Source of the DNA: Litchfieldia stipae
GTDB taxonomy: Bacteria; Bacillota; Bacilli; Bacillales; Bacillaceae_L
Reading direction: 5' to 3'
DNA: 64,000 nucleotides
Assembly: GCF_014837155.1 (NCBI RefSeq)
Contig: NZ_JACYHA010000005.1
Location: forward strand, 248,001 to 312,000
The notes beneath the pieces are model-generated. The model saw nothing but the letters and a program-made list of their open reading frames with translations, searched no databases and was not told where the DNA came from. A program made the translations under genes and the position numbers. Below, piece after piece: positions 45,829 through 55,085 of the stretch; the stretch's first letter is position 1, and every line of letters starts with the position of its first letter.

Positions 45829-46749
45829 TCACAACCAGTATGTCTCACCAATGAGCATTTTCTTTAATTGAGATGAGTCTAATTGTAATCTAGTCCATTC
45901 TGCATCTAATCTTGTGATGGCTTCTGGACCTGTGTCGTCTGCTAAGCGATACGCACCATAGTGCATTGGGATAAAGGTCTTGCCTTTTAGTTCTAAGAAT
46001 GCCTTCACTGCGTCCTCTGGATTAATATGACTTATCTCCATAAACCACTCCGGCTCATAGGCACCAATTGGCATCAGTACGGTTTGGATATCAAATTTCT
46101 CAGCAATCTCTTGAAACCCTCGAAAATATCCTGTGTCACCGACAAAATAGATGGAATGCTCCTTGTTCTCAATGATCCAGCCGCCCCAATGAGATGTATT
46201 TGTATCAGTCAAAGTCCGTTTCGTCCAGTGCTGTGCTGGGACAAATGAAAAGGTCATTTGATTTTGTTCGAATGAATCATACCATTTACCCTCGATGACT
46301 TTTTGATATCCTCTCTTTTTGAAAGCATGACCTAATCCTATCGGAACATAAAAAGTTGGATTCCCTTTTAGCTTTTTTATCGTAGGAAAATCTAAGTGAT
46401 CGTAATGACCATGCGAGATGAACACTACATCGATTTCTGGCAAATCTGCAAGGGCAATCCCGGGAGCTGTCAATCTTTTCTGTAATCCCATACGATTTGC
46501 CCAGACAGGGTCTGTAATCATATTCAACCCATTCAACTGAATGAGAAAGGTTGAATGACCAATCCAAGTAATAGAACCATTTGTACAATTGTTAGTAAGC
46601 TTACTTATTTCTTTGTGTGGTGCTTGCTCTATTTGGACACTGAGATCCTTTTTATTATTTTTACGTTCCTTCTGCCAACGGCGAATATCTTTGAACGTTT
46701 TATTATTATCTATATGATCTAAATTGGCATAGCGCTGCTTCCTCGTCAT
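45829..46749 (-). CDS. MBL-fold metallohydrolase (UlaG/NAPE-PLD-like)
   Basis: A 306-residue beta-lactamase-fold hydrolase. The metal motif HGHYDHLDF is intact, preceded by TWIGHSTFLIQ, and further ligands appear in VGDTGYF and MHYGAY. The pattern GHSTFL plus YEPEWFM matches the RomA/NAPE-phospholipase-D-like branch. It has no signal peptide. RBS GGAGG is five bases before the ATG. It is divergent from an ECF sigma operon. The substrate is unknown. Confidence 0.85.
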   Translation of the reverse strand: MTRKQRYANLDHIDNNKTFKDIRRWQKERKNNKKDLSVQIEQAPHKEISKLTNNCTNGSITWIGHSTFLIQLNGLNMITDPVWANRMGLQKRLTAPGIALADLPEIDVVFISHGHYDHLDFPTIKKLKGNPTFYVPIGLGHAFKKRGYQKVIEGKWYDSFEQNQMTFSFVPAQHWTKRTLTDTNTSHWGGWIIENKEHSIYFVGDTGYFRGFQEIAEKFDIQTVLMPIGAYEPEWFMEISHINPEDAVKAFLELKGKTFIPMHYGAYRLADDTGPEAITRLDAEWTRLQLDSSQLKKMLIGETYWL

Positions 46750-46820
46750 GGTATACCTCCAAAATCATGGTTTACTGTATTTATTAGATATCATTATAAT
46801 TGGTACTATCCAGAATGGCG

Positions 46821-46872
46821 AATTTGGGACGGTTCTCGTGTTTCTTGGGAAACACGAGAACCGTCCCAAATT
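46821..46872. repeat. REP-like palindrome, copy 2 (perfect)
   Basis: Arms of 23 bases are perfectly complementary, each containing gggacggttctcgtg or its complement, around a six-base loop. It lies between the divergent MBL and sigma genes, two bases before the proposed ECF promoter. Confidence 0.95.
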
Positions 46873-46874
46873 AG

Positions 46875-46901
46875 TGAAATAATTTATGTAGTTGATTCGA
46901 C
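46875..46901 (+). promoter_or_regulatory. Candidate ECF-type promoter
   Basis: TGAAAT and CGAC are 17 bases apart, close to the Bacillus ECF consensus (TGAAAC ... CGTC/CGAC). It lies 35 bases before the sigma gene and suggests autoregulation. Confidence 0.45.
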
Positions 46902-46935
46902 TAATTACTGAATACAACTTTCGGGGGAGAAATGG

Positions 46936-47448
46936 ATGATTAGTGAAGAGATATCAGAATGGTTTTATCAATACAATAAAGATTTATACCATTTCTTATT
47001 TTATTATGTTGGCTCAGGAGATATAGATGATTTGGTACAAGAGGTGTTCATACGTGCGATTAAAGGATTTGATACATATCAATCAAAATCGAGTGTAAAA
47101 ACTTGGCTATTTTCCATTGCACGTCATGTCGGAATAGACGAAATCAGGAAAAGAAAACGAAATAGGCTTAGACTTGTTTTAGGATTTACAGACAATGAAG
47201 CTTATGAAGAAAAAACACCAGAAGAAGTCCTTAGATTAAACGAAAATATTAGAAATTTGTACGAAGCAATACACTCACTTAAATCCAATTATCGAGATGT
47301 AATTATTCTTCGGGCCATTAAAGATCTATCAGTATCTGAAACAGCAGACATTTTAGATTGGAATGAAAACAAGGTGCGCATTACTTATCACCGTGCTTTA
47401 AAAGTCTTAAAGGAGAAAAAGGAGGAGATTCAATATGAAAGAAAATGA
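46936..47448 (+). CDS. ECF sigma factor (SigX-like), pair 1
   Basis: A 170-residue ECF sigma factor. Region 2 has DIDDLVQEVFIRAIKGFDTY and SSVKTWLFSIARHVGIDEIRKRKR; region 4 has LKSNYRDVIILRAIKDLSVSETADILDWNENKVRITYHRALK. The start ATG 46936 follows GGGGGAGA. The next gene overlaps by 14 bases and encodes a single-pass membrane protein, the typical cognate anti-sigma arrangement. A possible ECF promoter upstream would give positive autoregulation. Confidence 0.92.
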   Translation: MISEEISEWFYQYNKDLYHFLFYYVGSGDIDDLVQEVFIRAIKGFDTYQSKSSVKTWLFSIARHVGIDEIRKRKRNRLRLVLGFTDNEAYEEKTPEEVLRLNENIRNLYEAIHSLKSNYRDVIILRAIKDLSVSETADILDWNENKVRITYHRALKVLKEKKEEIQYERK

Positions 47449-48574
47449 GAATCTTGATAATCTAGTTGATGAAATCCAATCACTTCCTGAGCCAGACTAT
47501 ATGAAAGACTTTGATCTAAAAAAACAAAAACAAATTCATGAGAATCTTATGAATTTCTCGAGAAGTTATGAATCTAAAAAGCGAATTCGTCATAGATTCA
47601 GTAGGATTACAGCCGGAGTAGCAAGCTTAGCTGCAGTAATATTGCTTTGTGTCATTTTTATCCCGTGGAATGAGGACTTAAACAATGCAACTGTCCCCCC
47701 ATTAAGAACTTTTGAACAATTTTTCCATCAAAAAATGGTGGAAATGCATAAAGATGTAGAAAATTACACGTACACCCTTGTTCATTCAGAGTTGAGTGTT
47801 GTGCATAAAGACGATGCGATTGCTATTTTTACAGAGATTAATAATCATAGTAGTGGGGAACAGATTTATATTGCTTATTTCGAGAAACATCATAAGAAAT
47901 GGGAATGGCAACAAACAAGGGGAGCACAGTGGAATTCACGTATGAAATGGTCTTCAATGAATCAAAAACCTTATATTTATTCTGGACCACTAAGTGACAA
48001 TTCCATAAAAGAAGTGTTTGCAGGTGAGGAAAAAGCAAAAATCATAAGAGTTGGCGGTGACAAAAGGTTTTGGTATGCGATTAGTCCGATTAAAGAGGTC
48101 CAAGTTAAAGTTGTGACAGATCAAGGGGATGAGATAAACCTTGAACAAGTTGTAACAGAAACGGATGAACCTTCATCTCCTGAAGTGAAAACCTTTGAAT
48201 TATCAGATATAGAAAAAGAGGCTTATCATCTTTTTCAAACAGACTTAGACTTAAAACATCTAGATGGATTAGAACCAATTAGCATTGCGAAATTATATGT
48301 TCAAGCAGGGTTTGATAAAAAGTATGATGTTGAGTATGCTTTATATACAGACAGAGAAGGATATGTTCAATGGTCTAAGGAAGATCATGAAGAAATTCCT
48401 GAAGCTCATAGAGCCTCTGAGGAACATTACATTAATCTCTTCAATACTATCGATAAAGGGACCTTTATACTAACTAGCGAGCATACAGGCTACATTAAAA
48501 ATGACTTAAATGGTTTTAGTATGGTAAAAAATGAAGATGGGATCTGGCAAGTATCTTTTATGCCGATTCAATAA
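47435..48574 (+). CDS. Membrane-anchored putative anti-sigma factor, pair 1
   Basis: A 379-residue protein: a cytoplasmic N terminus of about 55 residues, one transmembrane helix (residues about 57-75) and a roughly 300-residue extracytoplasmic domain. The N-terminal part NLDNLVDEIQSLPEPDYMKDFDLKKQKQIHENLM is helical and fits sigma binding, but no HxxxCxxC zinc motif is present. Overlap with the sigma gene supports the pairing. The outer domain has no recognised fold and may be the sensor. Confidence 0.75.
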   Translation: MKENENLDNLVDEIQSLPEPDYMKDFDLKKQKQIHENLMNFSRSYESKKRIRHRFSRITAGVASLAAVILLCVIFIPWNEDLNNATVPPLRTFEQFFHQKMVEMHKDVENYTYTLVHSELSVVHKDDAIAIFTEINNHSSGEQIYIAYFEKHHKKWEWQQTRGAQWNSRMKWSSMNQKPYIYSGPLSDNSIKEVFAGEEKAKIIRVGGDKRFWYAISPIKEVQVKVVTDQGDEINLEQVVTETDEPSSPEVKTFELSDIEKEAYHLFQTDLDLKHLDGLEPISIAKLYVQAGFDKKYDVEYALYTDREGYVQWSKEDHEEIPEAHRASEEHYINLFNTIDKGTFILTSEHTGYIKNDLNGFSMVKNEDGIWQVSFMPIQ

Positions 48575-48581
48575 TGAATAA

Positions 48582-48636
48582 TTGGTGGGGCCGGTTCTAG
48601 TTCTTCCTTTGGTCATGAGAACCGGCCCAAATAATT
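48582..48636. repeat. REP-like palindrome, copy 3
   Basis: gggccggttct pairs with agaaccggccc; flanks aatt/aatt extend the imperfect stem. It begins eight bases after the anti-sigma stop and abuts the stop of the convergent gene, so it may act as their terminator. Confidence 0.8.
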
Positions 48637-49132
48637 AAATAGTCTCTATTTTTCTTGCCTGTTTTGCATGTATTTTTTTCATTACGAATCTTGCGATAGG
48701 CTGTGCTACGATTAATTCAATCCAAAATGCTACACCAAAGTTTCTAAACCAACTATGAAAGAAGTTCTGAAAAGGCTCTAAACTGATTTGTTTCGTACCA
48801 ACCCAAGTGCCTATAATAGTAAGAAGCATCGATAGGACAGTAACATTTAATAAAATAGTTAATAACACTCTAGCATTAAATCCATCTGTTTTCCCTACAA
48901 ATTTTGGCATCACTTTCCCTACCAAGGGTCCCGCAACCAATCTTACTAACAAAACAACAATAATCCACATAAATGGAATGATTTTTAGAGATTCTACATA
49001 ATTTTGTTTACTAAATCCTCTTTCCAGACCCATAATAATTGGGGAAATTGTGTTTACTGAGATGATCGAAATAATCAGTAAAAATATGATTCCTTCTTTA
49101 GGATTTTGAGGCAGTCTTTCTTCCTTATACAT
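48635..49132 (-). CDS. Four-TM membrane protein, DUF2798-like
   Basis: The start is ATG 49132 after GGAGGG; the frame is open 23 residues further without RBS. The 165-residue protein has four transmembrane segments and begins LPQNPKEGIIFLLIISIISVN, similar to the first repeat of DUF2798 proteins (two copies of a two-TM unit). The second half, RVLLTILLNVTVLSML...ELIVAQPIARFVM, looks like the second repeat. Function is unknown. It is convergent with the anti-sigma gene. Confidence 0.6.
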   Translation of the reverse strand: MYKEERLPQNPKEGIIFLLIISIISVNTISPIIMGLERGFSKQNYVESLKIIPFMWIIVVLLVRLVAGPLVGKVMPKFVGKTDGFNARVLLTILLNVTVLSMLLTIIGTWVGTKQISLEPFQNFFHSWFRNFGVAFWIELIVAQPIARFVMKKIHAKQARKIETI

Positions 49133-49431
49133 AAAATATATACCCTCCGAAAAAATTTTTTCAGATGGTAGACGTATCATGCGACATATATTTTTGGTCA
49201 ATAGCTATTAAACCAATATCTCTACACACTGATTTATTCATTTTAGCAACGTTATTAATTGAATACTAGTCTTGATAATACCTGTTCATTATGAGCAAAA
49301 TATAATTGATTGTTGAGAAAATTGATTATTTTCATCTTAGAGAATCATAGAATTTCCAGAGGATTAATTCCACTCATCTTTTCAACGATTTACACTAACA
49401 GACCATAAAAAATAGAGGTGATTTTCTACAT

Positions 49432-50058
49432 ATGGATAGCATAATTTTTGATTTAGACGGAACAATTTGGGACCCAATTGATACTGTACTTCATGCATGG
49501 AATAGCTGTATAAAGAAACATCGTCAAATCAAACGAGAATTATCTCGAGCTGATTTCGAACAAACCATGGGCTTACAAATGCCTGAAATTAGTAAGAAAT
49601 TATTTCCTCATTTAGACGAGAATTTCCGTAATCAAGTGATTGCTGAGTGTTGCGATATAGAAAATGAGTTTATCAAAAAACAAGGTGGACATCTTTATCC
49701 AAATGCCGAGGAAGTATTGAACACACTTTCGAAGAAATACAAACTCTTCATCGTTAGCAACTGTCAAGATGGGTACATTGAGGCATTCTATGAGTTTCAT
49801 AAGCTTGAAAAATTTTTCGTAGACTATGAAAATCCGGGAAGAACCGGGCTTTCTAAAGGAGAAAATATTAAGTTAATCATGAATAGGAACCACCTAGTTT
49901 CTCCTATATATGTTGGTGACACAGAAGGTGATTTGGGCGCCGCAAGATTTGCTGGCATTCCATTTATTTATGCTAAGTATGGATTCGGTCAAGTAACTGA
50001 ATATGATAATGTGATTGAGACATTCGACGAACTGAGATCGGTTCTTGCGCTTCCATAG
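49432..50058 (+). CDS. HAD-superfamily hydrolase (phosphoglycolate phosphatase-like)
   Basis: A 208-residue HAD phosphatase with FDLDGT (nucleophile Asp7 and Asp9), a helical cap after it, motif II VSNC, Lys in FSKGENIK and the acidic motif YVGDTEGD. It should dephosphorylate a small metabolite. The last six residues (VLALP region) and the TAG stop are encoded by the left arm and loop of a REP-like palindrome, so the original C terminus may have been replaced when that element arrived. Confidence 0.88.
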   Translation: MDSIIFDLDGTIWDPIDTVLHAWNSCIKKHRQIKRELSRADFEQTMGLQMPEISKKLFPHLDENFRNQVIAECCDIENEFIKKQGGHLYPNAEEVLNTLSKKYKLFIVSNCQDGYIEAFYEFHKLEKFFVDYENPGRTGLSKGENIKLIMNRNHLVSPIYVGDTEGDLGAARFAGIPFIYAKYGFGQVTEYDNVIETFDELRSVLALP

Positions 50059-50080
50059 GGAGCCTGAGAATCGTCCCCAT
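50039..50080. repeat. REP-like palindrome, copy 4, overlapping a gene end
   Basis: cggttcttgcgcttcc pairs imperfectly (several G-U pairs) with gggagcctgagaatcg, followed by tcccc. The stop codon of the HAD gene (TAG) sits in its loop. Confidence 0.75.
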
Positions 50081-50102
50081 TGGAAAGGAGACCTGTTTAC
50101 AT

Positions 50103-50639
50103 ATGGATCATAACAAGAAAATTTTCTATGAGCGCGGAACATCTGATCTTAGGGAGAAAAATATCCGTGCCCATAAATTTGTTCAAGCGTTTAATAATTG
50201 TCCAATTGAAGACTCCACAAAAAAAGAATACATTATTAAAGAATTATTTGGAAGTGCTGGAGTTAGTCCGAGTATTGAACATAATTTCCATTGTGACTTA
50301 GGATACAATATTCACGTCGGAGATAATTTCTATGCTGGTTATAACTGTACGATATTAGATATGGCAGAGGTAAGAATTGGAGATAATTGTATGATTGGTC
50401 CAAATGTTGGTTTATACACAGCTGGCCATTCAATCGAACCAAAGGGCCGAAATAAAAGTGGTTATGCCATCCCTATAAATATTGGAAATGATGTGTGGAT
50501 TGGTGGTAGTTGCGTCATTTTACCTGGAGTTACCATTGGAGATAATTCGATTATCGCTGCAGGTTCAGTTGTTACAAAAGATGTTCCCTCGAATGTGATA
50601 GTAGCGGGGAATCCAGCAAAAATGATTAAAAACATATAA
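50103..50639 (+). CDS. Maltose O-acetyltransferase-like hexapeptide transferase
   Basis: A 178-residue left-handed beta-helix acetyltransferase. Hexapeptide repeats run from about residue 65; the catalytic His lies in TAGHSIEP, and the C-terminal VTKDVPSNVIVAGNPAKMI is the family end. It resembles Maa/LacA enzymes that acetylate sugars, but the N-terminal 55 residues (FYERGTSDLREKNIRAHKF) differ from typical Maa. AAAGGAGA RBS lies ten bases before ATG, right after a palindromic repeat. Confidence 0.88.
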   Translation: MDHNKKIFYERGTSDLREKNIRAHKFVQAFNNCPIEDSTKKEYIIKELFGSAGVSPSIEHNFHCDLGYNIHVGDNFYAGYNCTILDMAEVRIGDNCMIGPNVGLYTAGHSIEPKGRNKSGYAIPINIGNDVWIGGSCVILPGVTIGDNSIIAAGSVVTKDVPSNVIVAGNPAKMIKNI

Positions 50640-50740
50640 CGTTATTATTCTATTCTTTAATTTGCACTAAAACTGTAGTTAATATCAGAAACTGATACGT
50701 TCAAATCTACCGTCAGTATCTCGTTTAACATCGAAACTTA

Positions 50741-50785
50741 TAGACGGTTCTTATGCTTCCATAGGAAGCGTGAGAACCGTCCCCA
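50741..50785. repeat. REP-like palindrome, copy 5
   Basis: gacggttcttatgcttcc pairs with ggaagcgtgagaaccgtc around loop ata. It lies between two convergent genes and could terminate both. Confidence 0.88.
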
Positions 50786-50798
50786 TTTTGCCCCCTAT

Positions 50799-51641
50799 CT
50801 AATTCAGGGTGATTGGTCGATTGTTCTCCATTATTGCTTTGTACAAACGAATATTTCCTTCTCTCTTTTCATATGAATCTGAATCCACCTTAAAGTTCTC
50901 ACTTAAAGAGATGGTCCACACTGCTTCATCATTCTTTCTTAACACCACTGCCAATGTGCCAAATTGAACGATATTTTCCCATTCGAACAATTCGGTTTCT
51001 CGATTCACGTTAACAGTAATCCCCTCTGGAGCACTTATTACTTTGACGTCATCGCCTTCCCATGTACCATGGATTTCTGCTCCAACGTAATAATAAGAGG
51101 TCCCACCTCCACGATCACCATATGTAGCAATAAATTGCTGGATGGTATCATTTGATGATTTATATGTGACAGCAGCCACATCTTTAGCTAACCATTCGAC
51201 TTTATACTTACCGACTGTCTTATATGGTAATGTCTCTTTCGGTCGACCTAATATTCCATAGTAAGAACGATAATAGACCGCTTCCCCACTCATTACATTT
51301 TCTTTAATAGACATAACATGTTTAAAGTCTGGAGAGATGCTTGTGATGTTTTTTATATTCTTGTTACTTTCATGAAGCAATATGATTTGACTAATGATTA
51401 GTAAGAGCGCAATACTAACCCCAATTAGCATCACCTTTCTCGTTATTCGGATTAAAAGAAAGATGGCTAATGCTATACAAAGAATACAGAGACTATTAAT
51501 TATATAAAACAATCGATGATCAATATATTCTATTTGTAAACGAGTACTAGCAATTAAGAACCCGATTTGCATGGTGAATAGACCCATTGCACACAAGAAT
51601 AGAATCCATCCTACGATCTTCATTAGTTTATCTTTATTCAT
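50799..51641 (-). CDS. Membrane protein of unknown function
   Basis: A 280-residue protein with three N-terminal hydrophobic segments (about residues 8-32, 40-62 and 68-90) and a roughly 185-residue soluble C-terminal domain. The first helix pair is followed by a sequence rich in Lys and Thr, compatible with an outward-facing domain. GGAGGT RBS. It overlaps the upstream BNR-repeat gene by eight bases, so the two are translationally coupled. No family was recognised. Confidence 0.7.
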   Translation of the reverse strand: MNKDKLMKIVGWILFLCAMGLFTMQIGFLIASTRLQIEYIDHRLFYIINSLCILCIALAIFLLIRITRKVMLIGVSIALLLIISQIILLHESNKNIKNITSISPDFKHVMSIKENVMSGEAVYYRSYYGILGRPKETLPYKTVGKYKVEWLAKDVAAVTYKSSNDTIQQFIATYGDRGGGTSYYYVGAEIHGTWEGDDVKVISAPEGITVNVNRETELFEWENIVQFGTLAVVLRKNDEAVWTISLSENFKVDSDSYEKREGNIRLYKAIMENNRPITLN

Positions 51642-52575
51642 TTGGATTGACCTCCATTGAAAATTCCCATGTCAGTCCGTTATCATTTGAAGTAAACAAG
51701 CCTTTCACTTTTCCTCCTTGATAATCACCATTAGGACCCTGGTTTACAAGCATGGTTAAATGATCACCCTCTTTTACCGGAACCTCGGCCGTAACAAAGA
51801 TTTTATTATATTGTTCTGGTATCACGACGTTCGCCTTAGTCCATGTTTCACCACCATCTTGAGTGACATAGAAATCTGGCTCTTCAGGATTAATCGTTCC
51901 ATATGACAAAAATCCAGTCGACTGATCAACAAAACCGCCATCAAAAAGCAATCTCGTATTCCCTGAATAAGCGGCTTCCTTCCACGTTTGTCCCCCATCA
52001 TGTGTTAAAAAGACACGAGAGGCTTCCGAAGACATCGTGCGCTCCCCTGTAGCGATAATATAACCAAATTGGTCATTTAGAAAATCAACCTTTCTAAATC
52101 GCATCCCCAGAAATGGTTCCTCTACTACTGTCTCCTGCCAGTTGTTCCCTTGATCAATTGACCAAAGGAGTTGAAGCCTGTCATTCTCCCAACTAACCCC
52201 GTCAGAATAGATAATAGCGACTCGGTTTTCTGAAAAGAAATAACTGTTGTCAATCAATTCTTGTTGGGTGCCATTATACTCCCCAGCAAATAAATGATCT
52301 TTTTCAACGGGAACCTTTACCCACTCTTCTCCACCATTAAAAGTAAGATGAAGCTCATTGTTTTGTAGAGAATAGCTAATTTGGTCAGGATTGATTGCTT
52401 GTAACTCCTCCAACTCTGGAACTACCTGCTCATTTTGTTCCTCTTGGTGATGAATGTTCTCGTTAGGTTCACTCAGTTCGCGAGATTTTTCATTTGTAGC
52501 TCTGAAATAGACTACAGTCGAAATCAGCAAACCGATAAGCATGACACTTGATATAACTAATAAATTTTTTTTCAC
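51634..52575 (-). CDS. Secreted or anchored BNR-repeat (beta-propeller) protein
   Basis: The start is GTG 52575, eight bases after AGGAG; a TTG at 52602 extends the frame by nine residues without RBS. The 313-residue protein has an N-terminal signal anchor and four BNR/Asp-box repeats: SIDQGNNW, THDGGQTW, TQDGGETW and SNDNGLTW, typical of sialidase- or YCF48-like beta-propellers. No sialidase catalytic set (FRIP, Arg triad) is visible, so binding or a scaffold function outside the cell is more likely than catalysis. Confidence 0.78.
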   Translation of the reverse strand: MKKNLLVISSVMLIGLLISTVVYFRATNEKSRELSEPNENIHHQEEQNEQVVPELEELQAINPDQISYSLQNNELHLTFNGGEEWVKVPVEKDHLFAGEYNGTQQELIDNSYFFSENRVAIIYSDGVSWENDRLQLLWSIDQGNNWQETVVEEPFLGMRFRKVDFLNDQFGYIIATGERTMSSEASRVFLTHDGGQTWKEAAYSGNTRLLFDGGFVDQSTGFLSYGTINPEEPDFYVTQDGGETWTKANVVIPEQYNKIFVTAEVPVKEGDHLTMLVNQGPNGDYQGGKVKGLFTSNDNGLTWEFSMEVNPNE

Positions 52576-52685
52576 GAAAAACACTCCTGTTTTGTGGTTC
52601 AATTGTTATATGGATTCTTATTGTACTTACTAAATGTAGCTTACAACACAAGAATGCAGAGAAGAAATTATTTTTTCATAAAAAT

Positions 52686-52711
52686 CACAACTTTTTTCCC
52701 GCTAGTACGTC
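52686..52711 (+). promoter_or_regulatory. Candidate ECF-type promoter
   Basis: CACAAC and CGTC are 16 bases apart, 31 bases before the sigma gene start. The AAC-N16-CGTC pattern is that of Bacillus ECF promoters, so the sigma factor may drive its own operon. Confidence 0.55.
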
Positions 52712-52742
52712 TAAGTATTGAACTTTCACAAGGAGGGTTGTT

Positions 52743-53270
52743 ATGACAATAGATAGGAAGGAACAAATTGCTGTTTGGTATGACCAACATAGTAAGTCCG
52801 TTTTAGACTTTATCTTGCTAATGGTTAGAGATTATCAGCAGGCTGAGGATTTGACTCATGAAACATTTATCAAAGCATTTTCTTACCTTGATTCATTTAA
52901 AAATCATTCAAGTGAAAAAACCTGGTTATTTAGTATTGCACATAATGTAACTGTTGATTTTTTAAGAAAGAAAAAACCTAGTAGATTATTGACAGAAGTA
53001 TTGCTTTTCCAAAAGGACAAGAGCTTTTTACCTGAAGAAGCAATTCAAATAAAAGAGGAGTCACAGGAAGTTTATAAAGCAATTGGGAGACTCAAGGAGT
53101 CCTATCGTAAGGTTATAATCTTAAGAAAAATCAAAGGATTTTCTACTGAAGATACCGCAAGAATATTAGGTTGGAGTGAAAGCAAAGTGAAATCGACTCT
53201 TTTTAGAGCCATACCTATCTTAAAAAAACAGCTAAAGAAGGAGGGGTTCTTAGATGAGCAAATCATTTAA
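52743..53270 (+). CDS. ECF sigma factor, pair 2
   Basis: A 175-residue ECF sigma factor. Region 2 has QQAEDLTHETFIKAFSYLDSF and SEKTWLFSIAHNVTVDFLRKKK; region 4 has LKESYRKVIILRKIKGFSTEDTARILGWSESKVKSTLFRAIP. It is strikingly similar to the sigma of pair 3 (57216-57752), sharing LGWSESKVKSTL. The following gene overlaps by 17 bases. GGAGGG RBS and an ECF-type promoter are present. Confidence 0.93.
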   Translation: MTIDRKEQIAVWYDQHSKSVLDFILLMVRDYQQAEDLTHETFIKAFSYLDSFKNHSSEKTWLFSIAHNVTVDFLRKKKPSRLLTEVLLFQKDKSFLPEEAIQIKEESQEVYKAIGRLKESYRKVIILRKIKGFSTEDTARILGWSESKVKSTLFRAIPILKKQLKKEGFLDEQII

Positions 53271-54354
53271 TTATGGAGACTCAGATCGTTCTTTAGAGAA
53301 ATTAAACACTGATATCCATTGGAATAAGAAATATCAAGAAGACTTAAAAAATAGAATCATCACGGATATTGAACATACTGATCTCCAAAATAAATCAGAG
53401 AATCGCTTTTCAATTAACACTCATAACTTCAGTCTCGGTCGGAGAGTCACTTATTCAATGATGGCATTAATGGTTTTAGTAGGGTTAATCATTGGTTCTT
53501 CATTCATTTCACCTGCTATGGCAGAAGTAGTTTCAAAGATCCCCTATTTAAATCGCTTGTTTCATTCAGAGCCAGTTATTGTGAAACTGATGGATCATTT
53601 AAGGAATGAAGGTTATCAAATTGCTAGCGTGAGTTCTTCCGGAAACAAAGTGATGGAAATTTATGTTGATGGCACAGAGGAATATGTACAAGGTGTAAGT
53701 AAAGATATTGAGAACATTGCAATAGAAACGCTTAAAACAAATGGTGTTGATGCATATACAGTGAAGGTTGTTCAAAATGAAATGGGAGAACTTGAACAAC
53801 CAAGTCCTAAAGCACAAGAAAGCTATGAGGAAGCAAATAGAATTAATCAATCTTTAATACACGAACTAAACAAGCAAGATTATCCTGACGTTACTACTCA
53901 AGTAGGTACATCAGATGACTCAGGCGAATGGGTGCTTCATATCGTCATAGGTATTCCAACAACTGAAGAACAGCCTGAGAAGATTAAATCCATTGTAGAG
54001 ACAGTATTGAAACAAGAAACGGAGAAAGAATTCACTCTCAAATATACATCCATCAATTTAAAGGTAAGAGAACAGGAAAATCGCTGGGGTTCTGTGATAA
54101 CTACAATGATCGATGGACTCTATAGTAAAAAAGAATTCAAAGTAAATGGATTCTCTTATTCCGCACATCCACAGCCAATGACATTATCTATTAAAACAAC
54201 CATTTCCTCCTCTAATTCTGAAAGTAAGCAACTTGGGATGAAGATTGAAGAAACGGTTAAAGAATTCTTAGAATCAGATGATGTGAAGAAAGTGATTGGC
54301 GATGATAAGTATCAGATTAATGTTTATAGTAAGGACAAAAAGAAAATAAATTAA
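53254..54354 (+). CDS. DUF4030-like putative anti-sigma factor, pair 2
   Basis: A 366-residue protein with a cytoplasmic N terminus of about 65 residues, one transmembrane helix (about 69-90) and a large outer domain beginning PAMAEVVSKIPYLNRLF. This block and the repeated ISIKTT-like beta segments match the DUF4030 family found next to Bacillus ECF sigma genes. It overlaps the sigma gene, supporting a sigma/anti-sigma pair. There is no zinc-binding HxxxCxxC. The outer domain is Ser/Glu/Lys-rich and may sense envelope stress. Confidence 0.82.
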   Translation: MSKSFNYGDSDRSLEKLNTDIHWNKKYQEDLKNRIITDIEHTDLQNKSENRFSINTHNFSLGRRVTYSMMALMVLVGLIIGSSFISPAMAEVVSKIPYLNRLFHSEPVIVKLMDHLRNEGYQIASVSSSGNKVMEIYVDGTEEYVQGVSKDIENIAIETLKTNGVDAYTVKVVQNEMGELEQPSPKAQESYEEANRINQSLIHELNKQDYPDVTTQVGTSDDSGEWVLHIVIGIPTTEEQPEKIKSIVETVLKQETEKEFTLKYTSINLKVREQENRWGSVITTMIDGLYSKKEFKVNGFSYSAHPQPMTLSIKTTISSSNSESKQLGMKIEETVKEFLESDDVKKVIGDDKYQINVYSKDKKKIN

Positions 54355-54496
54355 TTTCATTTACGTATCTCTAAAAAGTCATTTTTCATTTAAAAACGGC
54401 TTTAAATTAGGAATCATTTCCACTGTTCTAGTGTCGAATAGACTATAATAACTTAAAATAGTGTCACACCACTTCACCATTCGGAGGCGACCTGCA

Positions 54497-55048
54497 TTGG
54501 TAAAAAAAATGGTCATAACAGTACTATTATTAGCGTTTATCATAGGCATCTATTTTTTTCCAGCAATATCTACAAATCATAATAATATCACCACTATTCC
54601 TTCTACATCCTTAGAGAAAGGAATTTGTGAAAGAGTCACAGAACAATTTGGTGATTGTAAAATTCTATTATATGATTCTACCTCACATATAGTATTTGCA
54701 GAAAGTAGTTCTGGAATCGTCCCTGTACTAACAAATAAAGAATTTACAGCATTTAAGAAGATCATTTATCCCATCTTAGACTTCCAGGAGTTCGCCGAGG
54801 AAAAAGTGGAAAGAGGATCAATTGACTGGAGAGCTGAAAATAACATACAAAATGATTTTTCCATGATATACGGGTTTGCTGAAGATCATGCGAAAACCAT
54901 TGTGATCGATAGCGAAAATAATATACAGCCCCACAGATTTTTAGTTAGAGAACATTTATGGGTGTGGTACGCCACATTCGAAAAGGATGAAGTGAAATTA
55001 CCAGTTGAAGTGACTGTTTATGATGCGGAAGGTAAAAAAGTCCAATAA
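54497..55048 (+). CDS. Membrane-anchored protein of unknown function
   Basis: The start is TTG 54497, nine bases after GGAGG; an ATG-less extension to 54461 lacks an RBS. The 183-residue product has one N-terminal transmembrane helix (VITVLLLAFIIGIYFF) and an extracytoplasmic domain with two Cys (ICERVTEQFGDCKI) that may form a disulfide. It is 142 bases after the DUF4030 gene with a possible TATAAT upstream, so it may be a separate transcript. No family was recognised. Confidence 0.65.
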   Translation: MVKKMVITVLLLAFIIGIYFFPAISTNHNNITTIPSTSLEKGICERVTEQFGDCKILLYDSTSHIVFAESSSGIVPVLTNKEFTAFKKIIYPILDFQEFAEEKVERGSIDWRAENNIQNDFSMIYGFAEDHAKTIVIDSENNIQPHRFLVREHLWVWYATFEKDEVKLPVEVTVYDAEGKKVQ

Positions 55049-55085
55049 GTAATCAGGGGAGGGAGAGCTTCCCCTTCCCATTTGA

